DNA of 33,129 bases from Acidobacteriota bacterium. GTDB lineage: Bacteria > Acidobacteriota > JAAYUB01. The stretch spans positions 1 to 33,129 of the forward strand of contig JAAYUB010000155.1 of assembly GCA_012517875.1 (NCBI GenBank), written 5' to 3'. The translations under genes were made by a program, and so were the position numbers. This document shows positions 16,357 through 25,735 of this stretch, piece by piece (within the stretch, counting starts at the first letter, position 1; the number at the start of each line of letters is the position of its first letter). The notes under the pieces were generated by a model. The model was given only the letters and a program-made list of their open reading frames with translations. It was not told the DNA's origin and did not search any database.

Positions 16357-16808
16357 GGATCCGGGTCATCGGCGTGGGCAATCTGCTGCTCGGCGATGAG
16401 GGTGTTGGCGTGCACGCAATCCGGACGTTGGAGCAGGTCGGAGTGCCGCCCCGGGTGGAACTGATCGACGGCGGCACGGCCGGGCTGGGGCTGATCGGAT
16501 ATCTGGAAGACGTCGACAAGGTGATCTTTATAGACGCGGCGGACATGGGGCAGTCACCCGGGACGTTTCGGCGGTTTCAATCCGATGAAGTTCGGATACT
16601 GAGCGCGGAGCGGGGACTCTCCTTGCACGAGATTGGTTTGTTCAACGTGCTCGGACTGGCCCGGCAGACGGGCATCTGGCCACCGGAACTTGTCATCTTC
16701 GGGGTGCAACCCGCCACATTGGGGCACACCGTGGAGCTCAGTGACGTCTGCGCCGCCGTCCTTCCGGCTCTGGTCGCGGCGATACAGGCGGAATTTGACT
16801 CTATCTGA
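16353..16808 (+). CDS. Hydrogenase maturation protease (HyaD/HycI family)
   Basis: This endopeptidase trims the C terminus of the large subunit once nickel is in place. The 151-residue protein has the family's N-terminal VGVGNLLLGDEGVG motif and all three expected nickel-sensing ligands: E16, an Asp in IDAAD (D61 or D64) and H92, nearly the same positions as in E. coli HybD. The ATG lies in an ATGA overlap with the hydA stop; an upstream ATG at 16308 would lie inside hydA. It completes the hydrogenase structural operon. Confidence 0.9.
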   Translation: MRIRVIGVGNLLLGDEGVGVHAIRTLEQVGVPPRVELIDGGTAGLGLIGYLEDVDKVIFIDAADMGQSPGTFRRFQSDEVRILSAERGLSLHEIGLFNVLGLARQTGIWPPELVIFGVQPATLGHTVELSDVCAAVLPALVAAIQAEFDSI

Positions 16809-16845
16809 ACAAACGGAACAATCCGACCATACTTCGGAGGTTGCG

Positions 16846-17250
16846 TTGGCTAAAATTCTGATCATCGATGACGACTTCGACATCGTGGAAGCCATGAAGA
16901 TGACCCTGGAAACCCGCGGGTACGAAGTCTTCACCGCCTTCGCCGGATCCGAGGGATTGAACCGGGTGAAGGAGGTCTCGCCCGACCTGATCATTCTCGA
17001 CGTGATCATGGAAGACGACACCGCAGGCTTCAAGGTCTCATGGGCCTTGCGCAGCGCCGACCCCAAGTCGGAATACGCCGCCTATCAGCGCACTCCGCTG
17101 CTGATGATCACTTCAATCGCCGAGAAGAAGGGGATGAAATTCGACCCGAAGACGGACGGTGACTTCCTGCCCGTGGATGAATTCATCTCCAAGCCCGTGT
17201 CACCCAAACAACTGCTGGAGAAGGTGCAAACTCTGCTCCTCCGGCGATAG
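16846..17250 (+). CDS. Single-domain response regulator (receiver only)
   Basis: This 134-residue CheY-like receiver has the acidic pocket (IDDDFD), phospho-acceptor D52 in LDVIMED, T90 and K117 in FISKP. The loop between strands 3 and 4 is longer than in CheY, a variant seen in receivers next to histidine kinases. There is no output domain, so it must act through protein contacts. The start is TTG at 16846, 5 bases after CGGAGG (16835-16840); no ATG is available, as the preceding in-frame sequence lies in the protease gene. The gap to the protease gene is 37 bases and the kinase follows after 12. It is the only gene here that ends with TAG. Confidence 0.85.
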   Translation: MAKILIIDDDFDIVEAMKMTLETRGYEVFTAFAGSEGLNRVKEVSPDLIILDVIMEDDTAGFKVSWALRSADPKSEYAAYQRTPLLMITSIAEKKGMKFDPKTDGDFLPVDEFISKPVSPKQLLEKVQTLLLRR

Positions 17251-17262
17251 GACACAGCTCGA

Positions 17263-18609
17263 ATGGATATCAAAGATCTTCCCCTGAAGAGTGAGCTGCC
17301 GGAGCGCATCCGCTGGTTCGTCCGACTGCGCTGGTTCGCCGCCACCGGGACTGTACTCCTGGGGTTGGCGGGACGCTGGCTGATCCCGGGACTCAACACG
17401 ACGCCGCTGTTCTACATCGGCCTGGCCATCCTGCTCTACAACCTGGTTTTCCGCCAGCTGCGCCGGTGGCTGGACGCCCGCCTGAGCATCCACCTGCAGA
17501 TCATCCTGGACTGGCTGGCCCTGACTGCGCTGTGCCACCTGACGGGGGGGGTGGACAGCCCGTTCATCCTGTTCTTCCTGCTGCACGTTGTGCTGTCATC
17601 CATCCTGGTGTCGCGACGAGAGTGCTTTCTACAAGGGCTCCTGGCCATTGTCATGGTCAACGGGATGACGCTCCTGGAGATGCTGGGCATTTGGCCGCTT
17701 CCCGACTTCCCGGCCATTCCCGTTCTGCCCCATTACGAAAATCCGTCGTATTTGCTGGTTTTCCTCTTCTCCTTCAACGCGATCATTCTTTTCATCATCT
17801 ACCTTTCCACCTTCCTCGTCCAGCAACTGCGCCGGCGGGAGGCCAATCTACTGGAACTGCAGGACACCCTGCAACGCGCGTACACCGATGTCGTGAAAAT
17901 GGATGAGGCCAAGACCCGGTTTTTGCGGGTCGTGAGCCACGAGATCCGCGCCCCCTTGGCAGCCAGTCAAAGCCTGCTCCAGGTGGTGCTGGAAGGATAT
18001 GCAGGTGATGTCAGCGCTAAAGCCCGGGAGATGATCGGCCGGGCTGACCACCGGATGACGCAGCTCCTCGAATTCATCAACGAGTTGCTCGACCTGGCGC
18101 GCGGCAGCCAGCGGATGCCCGAAGAAGACAAAAACGATATTCTGGTCTACGAGTCGATCTCCCGGATCGTAAAAGAGATGGAAGCCAAGATGGCCGAGAA
18201 GGGGCTTCGCCTCAGCATCCAGATCGAGCATCCCAACGTGATCTTCCGCGGCGACCTGCAGGATCTGGAGCGCATTTTCCACAACTTGCTCGGAAACGCG
18301 ATCAAGTACACCCCCGAGGGTGGTGAGATTGCCGTGATCGGCACGCTGCTGCCCGACAACTTCTTTCTCTTCAAGATCTGCGACACGGGCATCGGCATTC
18401 CGCCTGCAGAACTCCCGCGGGTGTTCGACGAATTTTTCCGTGCCACCAATGCAAAAAAGGAGCTCAAGACCGGCACCGGCCTCGGCTTGTCCATCGTCAA
18501 AAAGACGGTTGAGAAGTACGGCGGCCGCGTAGAAGTAACCAGTGATTTGGGTACAGGCTCCTGTTTCAGCGTTTACCTGCCGGTCATCGCTCTGGATCGG
18601 CTCACCTGA
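17263..18609 (+). CDS. Membrane histidine kinase, RegB/PrrB-like sensor region
   Basis: This 448-residue kinase has about six membrane segments in residues 20-185, then HisKA with the H box SHEIRAPL (H226) and a HATPase domain (N345 in NLLGNAIKY, DTGIGIP at 374-380, GTGLGLS at 404-410). The membrane part contains LTGGVDSPF (93-101), which closely resembles the GGxxNPF ubiquinone-binding heptapeptide of RegB/PrrB redox kinases, with Asn replaced by Ser. Redox sensing of the quinone pool would fit a position directly after a hydrogenase operon, but that is inference. The preceding receiver gene is its likely partner. Hydrogenase, receiver and kinase may be one transcript; I see no terminator between 16808 and 17263. 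Confidence 0.88.
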   Translation: MDIKDLPLKSELPERIRWFVRLRWFAATGTVLLGLAGRWLIPGLNTTPLFYIGLAILLYNLVFRQLRRWLDARLSIHLQIILDWLALTALCHLTGGVDSPFILFFLLHVVLSSILVSRRECFLQGLLAIVMVNGMTLLEMLGIWPLPDFPAIPVLPHYENPSYLLVFLFSFNAIILFIIYLSTFLVQQLRRREANLLELQDTLQRAYTDVVKMDEAKTRFLRVVSHEIRAPLAASQSLLQVVLEGYAGDVSAKAREMIGRADHRMTQLLEFINELLDLARGSQRMPEEDKNDILVYESISRIVKEMEAKMAEKGLRLSIQIEHPNVIFRGDLQDLERIFHNLLGNAIKYTPEGGEIAVIGTLLPDNFFLFKICDTGIGIPPAELPRVFDEFFRATNAKKELKTGTGLGLSIVKKTVEKYGGRVEVTSDLGTGSCFSVYLPVIALDRLT

Positions 18610-18736
18610 GCACCGCCACCGGCAGCCAGTCAGGCATCTGGCGATGTGCCCCCCGAACCGCATGCGGTGCGTTCCGTATAACCAGTTGTTCAGACTCCTC
18701 AAGACGATGGCCGACTATCGATGAAGGAGAGTAAAC

Positions 18737-18766
18737 TAAACTGGACATCCAGGCATCTTAAACTGG
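18737..18766 (+). repeat. Direct repeat TAAACTGG upstream of the barrel-gene promoter
   Basis: TAAACTGG occurs at 18737-18744 and 18759-18766, 22 bases apart (about two helical turns), with the near-palindrome CTGGACATCCAG overlapping the first copy. The second copy ends 19 bases before the -35 element at 18786, a usual place for an activator. Confidence 0.4.
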
Positions 18767-18785
18767 GGATTGTGTGCACGCGGGA

Positions 18786-18815
18786 TTGACTTGTCCGGAA
18801 AGGGATTGATATAAT
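18786..18815 (+). promoter_or_regulatory. Sigma-70 promoter of the outer-membrane barrel gene
   Basis: TTGACT (18786-18791) and the perfect consensus TATAAT (18810-18815) are 18 bases apart. Transcription should start near 18822, so the leader is only about 15 bases and consists of little more than the ribosome-binding site AGAGG. Confidence 0.75.
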
Positions 18816-18836
18816 ATTTGCAAGAGGTTGGGCAAA

Positions 18837-20618
18837 ATGCCAGGCGCGTGGAAAAAACTCCCGAGCACGGTTGGCCTGATCCTGTTGCTCGTGTCTTGTC
18901 AGTTGGCGCCTCTGTGGGCGGCGCCGGGCGGATCCGTTTCGATTCTGGAAGGCATCGTCCGCAACGAATCCGGCACGCCGCTGGTGGGTGCCGTGATTTC
19001 CCTGTTCAAGGAAAACTGGACCGACAAGCCGCTGTTCACGGTCAAGTCCGGCCGTGACGGCGCCTTTTCCCTCAGCGATGTCAAACCGGGCCGGTACATC
19101 ATCAGCATCGTCAAATCCGGATACGAGCCCACCTCCTACAGCATCCTCGCCCCCCTGCAGAACAACCCCCTGTTCGTCATCCTGAAAAACCTGTCGTCCG
19201 ACGAGCAGAATACCGGCAATTGGGACGTGGCCACCGTCCTGCGCTCATCGAAGGACCGGGGCCTGATTTTCCGCGCCTCCCCCAACGCTCCGGAGCCGCC
19301 GCCCGGCCGGCGGCTGCTCACCGAGACGGACAAGAAATCGACCGGTCGCAGCGGCCAGGTTCAGTTCACCACCTCCCAGCCGCTCAATCCGCTGGGATAT
19401 TCCGTGTGGCCCAATCCCATCGGCACCGGGTTTTCCACCCGCTTCGCCTACGTGGAGCCGCTGGGCGGCAACAACAGCTACGTCGTCACCGGTCTCCTCA
19501 CCACCGGGACGGACAGCCAGTACCGCCTCAAGAACATCGTCAACTATCACGTGTCCGATAAGCACAAGCTTCAGCTGAACCTGAGCTACAACAAGGCGGG
19601 CGAAAAGGCCCGGGCCATCCATGATCTGGGCGGGGTCGACGCCAACGCGCTGGAAAACGACATTCTGAAAACCATTGAGCCCATCCAGAACATCAGCGTC
19701 GGCATCCAGGATTATTTCAAGATCGCCGAACCGCTGACACTGGTCTACGGCTTCGACATCGATTACTCCAAGAGCAACCGGAAAGCCGCCCACATCAGCC
19801 CGCGGTTCCAGGTCTTCTTCAATCCCGTTGAGGACCTGTCGTTCCGATTCCAACTCAACAGCGACCGGGTGTCCCACGATCAGACCATCACCCTGCCCGA
19901 GGGCGACCTGATCTCGCTTCACACGCCGCTCAACATCGCCAAAATCAACAACAGCGCGTTCACCAACCGGGTGGATCACATGGAAGCGGGGCTCAACTTC
20001 TTTCTCGGCGACAACACCAATCTGGAAGTCAGCTCCTTCCTTGACGAAGTCGCCGGTTCCGGCTACCCGTTCGTGGCCATCCTGAAGAGCCCGGGGACCG
20101 GCGTCACCCAGTTCCCGCTTGTCCCCTCCGATATGGCCGAATCGCAAGGTTTCCGGTTCAACCTCACCCATTCGTGGACCCAGTCGATCAGCACCTCGGT
20201 CCTCTACATCTACGGTTCCGGGGCCGAGCTGACGCCGGCCGGTTTGCAGAAACCCGCCATATCGGATCTGTCGACCCAGATCAACAACCGATATTTCAAC
20301 GTGCTTGCGGCATCGATCAACGCGCGTTTCGAGAAAACCGGCACCGACCTCACCGCCATCTACCGCCGGGCCGATGGCAACCCGCTGGCGCCCATCGATG
20401 CCTATTCCGACTTCTACGACGTGACCGACAACTCCCTCAGTGTGTTTGTCCGCCAATCCATCCCCCTCTTCGAGACATCCATCGGCAAGTGGGAAGCGAT
20501 CGTCGATATCCGCAACATCCTGAACCAGGGAGTTCAGGTGTACGAGACCACCTCCGGTGATCTGATCCTCGTCCGGGCACCCCGGACACTCCGCGGCGGC
20601 ATCAGCTTCCGCTTCTGA
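18837..20618 (+). CDS. Outer-membrane beta-barrel protein with carboxypeptidase-regulatory-like domain
   Basis: This 593-residue exported protein has a signal peptide (about 1-28, ending PLWA), a carboxypeptidase-regulatory-like beta-sandwich (about 33-115, 'GIVRNESGTPLVGAVISLF..DGAFSLSDVKPGRYIISI'), a linker, and about 430 residues of alternating amphipathic strands ending in the C-terminal Phe of outer-membrane barrels (ISFRF). It resembles the TonB-dependent transporter-like proteins common in Acidobacteriota, but is shorter, and I see neither a TonB box nor a plug domain. It may be a reduced transporter or a surface adhesin-like barrel. The ATG at 18837 fits the AGAGG site; a TTG at 18828 is too close to it. 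The substrate is unknown. Confidence 0.75.
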   Translation: MPGAWKKLPSTVGLILLLVSCQLAPLWAAPGGSVSILEGIVRNESGTPLVGAVISLFKENWTDKPLFTVKSGRDGAFSLSDVKPGRYIISIVKSGYEPTSYSILAPLQNNPLFVILKNLSSDEQNTGNWDVATVLRSSKDRGLIFRASPNAPEPPPGRRLLTETDKKSTGRSGQVQFTTSQPLNPLGYSVWPNPIGTGFSTRFAYVEPLGGNNSYVVTGLLTTGTDSQYRLKNIVNYHVSDKHKLQLNLSYNKAGEKARAIHDLGGVDANALENDILKTIEPIQNISVGIQDYFKIAEPLTLVYGFDIDYSKSNRKAAHISPRFQVFFNPVEDLSFRFQLNSDRVSHDQTITLPEGDLISLHTPLNIAKINNSAFTNRVDHMEAGLNFFLGDNTNLEVSSFLDEVAGSGYPFVAILKSPGTGVTQFPLVPSDMAESQGFRFNLTHSWTQSISTSVLYIYGSGAELTPAGLQKPAISDLSTQINNRYFNVLAASINARFEKTGTDLTAIYRRADGNPLAPIDAYSDFYDVTDNSLSVFVRQSIPLFETSIGKWEAIVDIRNILNQGVQVYETTSGDLILVRAPRTLRGGISFRF

Positions 20619-20646
20619 CGCAGCTCCATCCCACCGATTTCCCGAC

Positions 20647-20672
20647 TCCCGGTTCAAGGAACATTTCCGGGA
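20647..20672 (+). terminator. Possible terminator or regulatory hairpin after the barrel gene
   Basis: The arms TCCCGG (20647-20652) and CCGGGA (20667-20672) enclose a smaller inverted repeat GTTC-AAG-GAAC. No T run follows. It also contains a GTTCAA unit like those of the downstream operator. Confidence 0.35.
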
Positions 20673-20704
20673 ACAAATCTGTCCACATCAAGCCGATCCG
20701 ACTT

Positions 20705-20730
20705 GTTCAATATATTGAACCCCTGTTCAA
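20705..20730 (+). promoter_or_regulatory. Likely enhancer/operator: perfect palindrome plus half-site
   Basis: GTTCAATATATTGAAC (20705-20720) is a perfect 16-bp palindrome. A further GTTCAA lies at 20725-20730, 20 bases after the first, and another at 20652-20657, 53 bases before it. These spacings are close to two and five helical turns. The palindrome centre is about 144 bases upstream of the start point predicted from the sigma-54 promoter, the normal place for an NtrC-type activator site. Confidence 0.6.
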
Positions 20731-20830
20731 ATTATTGTAAAATATGTTTCGGAATTTTGGATCAGCGGCTAGCATCCCGAATAACCTGATTGTTTTCAGT
20801 TTATTGGAATAGCCGTTACCAGCGCGTTCA

Positions 20831-20846
20831 TGGCATGGGTCTTGCG
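20831..20846 (+). promoter_or_regulatory. Sigma-54 promoter of the kinase/NtrC operon
   Basis: TGGCATGGGTCTTGCG matches the -24/-12 consensus TGGCACG-N4-TTGCW with exact spacing; only the sixth and last positions differ. The start point would be near 20857, leaving about 22 bases before the ATG at 20879. The operon itself encodes a sigma-54 activator. Confidence 0.72.
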
Positions 20847-20878
20847 GCAATTTTCACAGCAGCAGCGCAGAAGGAAGC

Positions 20879-23754
20879 ATGAGCCATCCCACCCTGACCG
20901 ACAAGCTGAAAGTATACGGGCTGTTGCTGGTGGGTTTGGGCTTTCTGACCGCCGGAATTTTTAACATACGCGACCGGATCAGCTGGAACGACCCGTCCGA
21001 CGGCATCGCCTGGATCGAGCGCGATGAAGGCGTGGTGGTCCTCACGGTGACCGGCGAGCAGCCCCTGCCGGATGTCCAGCCCGGCGACACCCTGCTGCGC
21101 ATCAACCAGCACGAAATCCTCAACATGGGCGACTACACCGACGTGCTGTTCCTGCTCAACCCCGGCGAGACGGCCCATTACTTCCTCAAAGACCGGTCCA
21201 CCGGCGACGTCAAGGAGATCCGCCTGACGATCCAGCCGAAGCCGGTCCTGGCCATGAAGGACTTCTTCCGGATCATCGTTGCCTTCGTCTACCTCTGCGT
21301 GGGTGTCCTGATCCTGGTCAAGTACTGGCGCAGCCGCGGCAGCATCCACTTCTACCTGGTGTGCCTGTTCTCGTTCTCGCTGTATCTGTTCAGTTACATC
21401 AACCGGCTGCAGCCGTTTGACTATCTGGTGTACTGGATCTCGGTGGTCTCGACCCTGTTGCTGCCGCCCCTGTTCCTGCACTTCAGCATGAACTTCCCCA
21501 CCCGCAAGAGCTGGCTGCGGACCCATTCCCCGGTGATCCTCTTCATCTATCTCCCGTTTGTGTTCCTGCTGGGCCTGCAGATTTTCTGGTTCGCCGGCCG
21601 GCTGGCGTGGATCGGCCTGCCCCGCACCCTGTCGGCCCGGATCACTCTGGACATCGTCCACCTGATCTATTTCAGCCTGTTTTTTCTCGGCGGTCTGACG
21701 CTGCTGTTCATCTCGCGCTACAGCTCCGAATCCACCGAGCTGCGTCAGCAGATGAAGTGGATTGTCATCGGCACCACGCTCTCGCTCGTCCCGTTCTTCT
21801 TCTTCTACGTCCTCCCCTTCCTGCTGAACCTCGACATCAACCCGCTGATGCAGGCGTCCATCCTGTGCCTCATCTTCCTGCCCATTTCGTTTGCATACGC
21901 CATCGTGAAGTACCGGCTGATGGACGTGGACATTCTGTTCAAGCGCGGCGCGGCCTATTTCATCGCCAGCGCCGCCGTCTTGGGCATCTACTTCCTGCTG
22001 ATCGGTCTCAGTGGCGTGATCCTGCAGTTCTTCTTCCCCGAATCCAACACCTTCGCCATCGCCATCTCGGCGCTCGTGGTGGCCTTCTTGTTCGCGCCCA
22101 TCCGCCGGCGGGTCCAGCAGGAGATCGACCGTTTCTTCTACAAGGACGAATACAAATACCGTCAGTCCCTCATCGAGTTCGGCCACACCATCAGCACCGA
22201 AAGCAGCATGGAGACCATCACCTCCGCGATCATCGAGCGCGTGAACAAGTCGCTGAAGGTGGAGACGGTCGCCATCTTCCTGCGCTACCCGCAGGAGCCC
22301 GAGCAATATGACCTGCTGGCCTACCGCGGCCTCCGGCGCCCCCTGCCGCCCCGCCAGCGGTTCACCATTCCCGATGCCTTCCTGATCACCGGGGTGAACG
22401 TTCCCACCCTGCCCTTCACCATCATCGAGGAGGAAACCCGCCCGGAGAATCTGGCGCTGCGGGACGAGTACGCCCGGCTGTCCCTGTTCTACTTCCAGCC
22501 CATGGCGCACCGCAACGAGACCATCGGCGTCATCGCCCTGGGCAAGGGGCCCCAGGAGACCTTCCTGTCCTCCGAAGACCTGGAGCTCCTGAGCATGATT
22601 GCCGGCTACGCCGCCATCGCCCTGGAAAACTCCCGGCTCTACTCCACCCTCCAGGCCAAGGCCCACGAGCTCGAGGCGCTCAAGGCATACAACGAGAACA
22701 TCGTCGAGGGCATCAACGTCGGGGTCGTGGTCGTGAGCAACGACGGCATCATCACCACCTGGAACCAGGCGATGGTCCAGCTTTACTATCTGCCGGGCCG
22801 GCAGGCCATCGGCCGCCGGCTGGAGGAGGTGTTTGCGCCCGACCTGTCGGCCACCATCCGCAACGCCTTTCCCGCGGACTCCTACACCACCAGCGACACG
22901 GCCAACTTCTACAAGCTGTTCCTCGAGAACCGCCGCGGCGACAAGCGGTTTGTCAACCTGACCGTGAGCCCGTTCGTCCGGGAAACCGGCCAGGTGGCCG
23001 GGACGCTGCTGGTGTTCGACGACATCACCGCCCGCGTCCAGCTTGAGACCCAACTGCTCCAGGCGGAGAAGTTGTCGTCGCTGGGCCTCATCGCCGCCGG
23101 CGTAGCTCACGAGGTGAACACGCCGCTCACCGGCATCAGCAGCTTCACCCAGATGCTCATCGACGAGACCGGCCAGAACCACCCCCATCACACCATGCTC
23201 AAGAAAATCGAAAGCCAGTGTTTCCGGGCGTCCGAGATCGTCCAGAACCTGCTGAACTTTGCCCGGGTGCAGACCACCGAATTCGGCTCCGTCTCCCTCA
23301 ACGAGCTGCTGCAGGAGTCGGTGGCCCTCCTGGAGCACCAGTTCACCAAGAAGACCATCGCCATCCGCATGGATCTGGCGCCGGACCTGCCGCCGGTGCG
23401 CGGTAATGAGGGCCAGCTCATGCAGGTGTTCGTCAACATCCTGCTCAACGCCCGGGATGCCGTCCCCCCGGGCGGACACATCGACATCCGGAGCCGCTTC
23501 GGCGACGGCTTCGCCGTGATCCAGTTCGAGGACAACGGCAAGGGGATCCCGCCGGAGATCCGCCAGAAAATCTACGATCCGTTCTTCACCACCAAGGAGG
23601 TGGGCCAAGGGACGGGACTCGGCCTGTCCGTGAGCTACGGCATCATCCAGGAGCACGCGGGCCGTATTTTCGTGGAGAGCGAACCGGGTCAGGGCACCCG
23701 GTTCACCATCAAGCTGCCCGCGGCGGAACCCGCCGCGAAGGAGGCGTCCAGCTC

Positions 23755-23758
<4 letters not shown>
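20879..23758 (+). CDS. PDZ/GAF/PAS membrane sensor histidine kinase
   Basis: This large kinase of 959 residues has an N-terminal membrane helix (about 12-29), a PDZ-like domain (about 50-112, 'VQPGDTLLRINQHEI'), about eight membrane segments (about 135-420), a GAF domain (about 440-600), a PAS domain (about 612-725) and HisKA plus HATPase domains of the NtrB class (H744 in AHEVNTPLTGI, the N box near 856, DNGKGIP near 885, GTGLGLS near 910). The kinase part looks complete. The PDZ domain sits outside the cytoplasm by topology and may bind unfolded or C-terminal peptides, pointing to envelope sensing; this is inference. It overlaps the regulator gene by 4 bases (ATGA), so the two form a two-component pair. 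It is driven by a sigma-54 promoter. Confidence 0.9.
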
Positions 23759-25158
<1,400 letters not shown>

Positions 25159-25172
25159 GCCGGATCCGCCCC

Positions 25173-25191
25173 GTCACGGCAGCGGCGTGAC
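25173..25191. terminator. Small hairpin between convergent genes
   Basis: A 6-bp stem (GTCACG / CGTGAC) with a 7-base loop lies in the 51-base gap between the convergent NtrC and Rnk-like genes. There is no T run on either side, so the terminator role is weakly supported. Confidence 0.25.
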
Positions 25192-25209
25192 CGGCCCGAC
25201 CTCGCCGCA

Positions 25210-25626
25210 TCACAGGTGGAAATCGCCTGCCGCCTCCGGCTGGTACAGGATCTGTTCGATGCGGATGCGGCGGGTGCCGCCCGGCACCGGCCATTCGATG
25301 ACATCCCCGACGGCGTACCCGATGATGGCGGTGCCCACCGGTGCCAGGACGGAGATGGCGCCGGCGCCGATGTCCGCGTCCTTCGGGAAGACCAGCGTGT
25401 AGGTAATCGTCTCGTTTGAGTCCAGGTCGCGCAGGATCACCCGCGAGTTCATGGTCACGACGTCGGGCGGAATCCGCTCGGGCGGCACAATCTTGGCCCG
25501 CGCCAGCTCCTTGGCCAGGTTCCGCAGGTCCTGCCGGTTACGGTTGGTGACATCCGGGGTGGCGGGCAGGATTTTCTCCAGCCGCTCCCTGTCGTACTCG
25601 GTGATGAAGATTCTTCTCGGTTGCAT
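25210..25626 (-). CDS. Rnk/GreA-GreB family regulator (nucleoside diphosphate kinase regulator type)
   Basis: This 138-residue protein has an N-terminal helical region (about 10-45, 'EYDRERLEKIL...QDLRNLAKELARA') and a C-terminal GreA/GreB FKBP-like domain (about 48-130) with 'VTMNSRVILRDLDSNE', 'TLVFPKDAD' and 'ISVLAPVGTAIIGYAVGDVIEW'. The short N-terminal helical part, unlike the long coiled coil of GreA, marks the Rnk class, which binds RNA polymerase. The start is ATG at 25626 because GAGG lies 5 bases upstream; GTG at 25632 overlaps that site. It lies downstream of the AMMECR1 gene with a 109-base GC-rich gap. Confidence 0.85.
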   Translation of the reverse strand: MQPRRIFITEYDRERLEKILPATPDVTNRNRQDLRNLAKELARAKIVPPERIPPDVVTMNSRVILRDLDSNETITYTLVFPKDADIGAGAISVLAPVGTAIIGYAVGDVIEWPVPGGTRRIRIEQILYQPEAAGDFHL

Positions 25627-25735
25627 GCTCACCTCTTGCTCCCGAACCTCCGATCCGCTGGCCGCCGCGTGCGGCCGGTGATGCGTCCGGCTGGCCGCCC
25701 GGGGCGGCTGGGCGCCGGCCGCGGCTGTCGACGGA

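Noticed and set aside
18656-18667. Palindrome ACCGCATGCGGT after the histidine kinase gene
   Set aside because: A 12-bp perfect palindrome in GC-rich DNA, with no T run and no nearby promoter; too little to call a terminator or operator.
20828-23656. A 942-codon open frame on the reverse strand opposite the large sensor kinase
   Set aside because: It is the antisense image of GC-rich codons in the kinase gene; its translation is His/Asp/Gly-rich without domains and the forward frame has clear kinase motifs.
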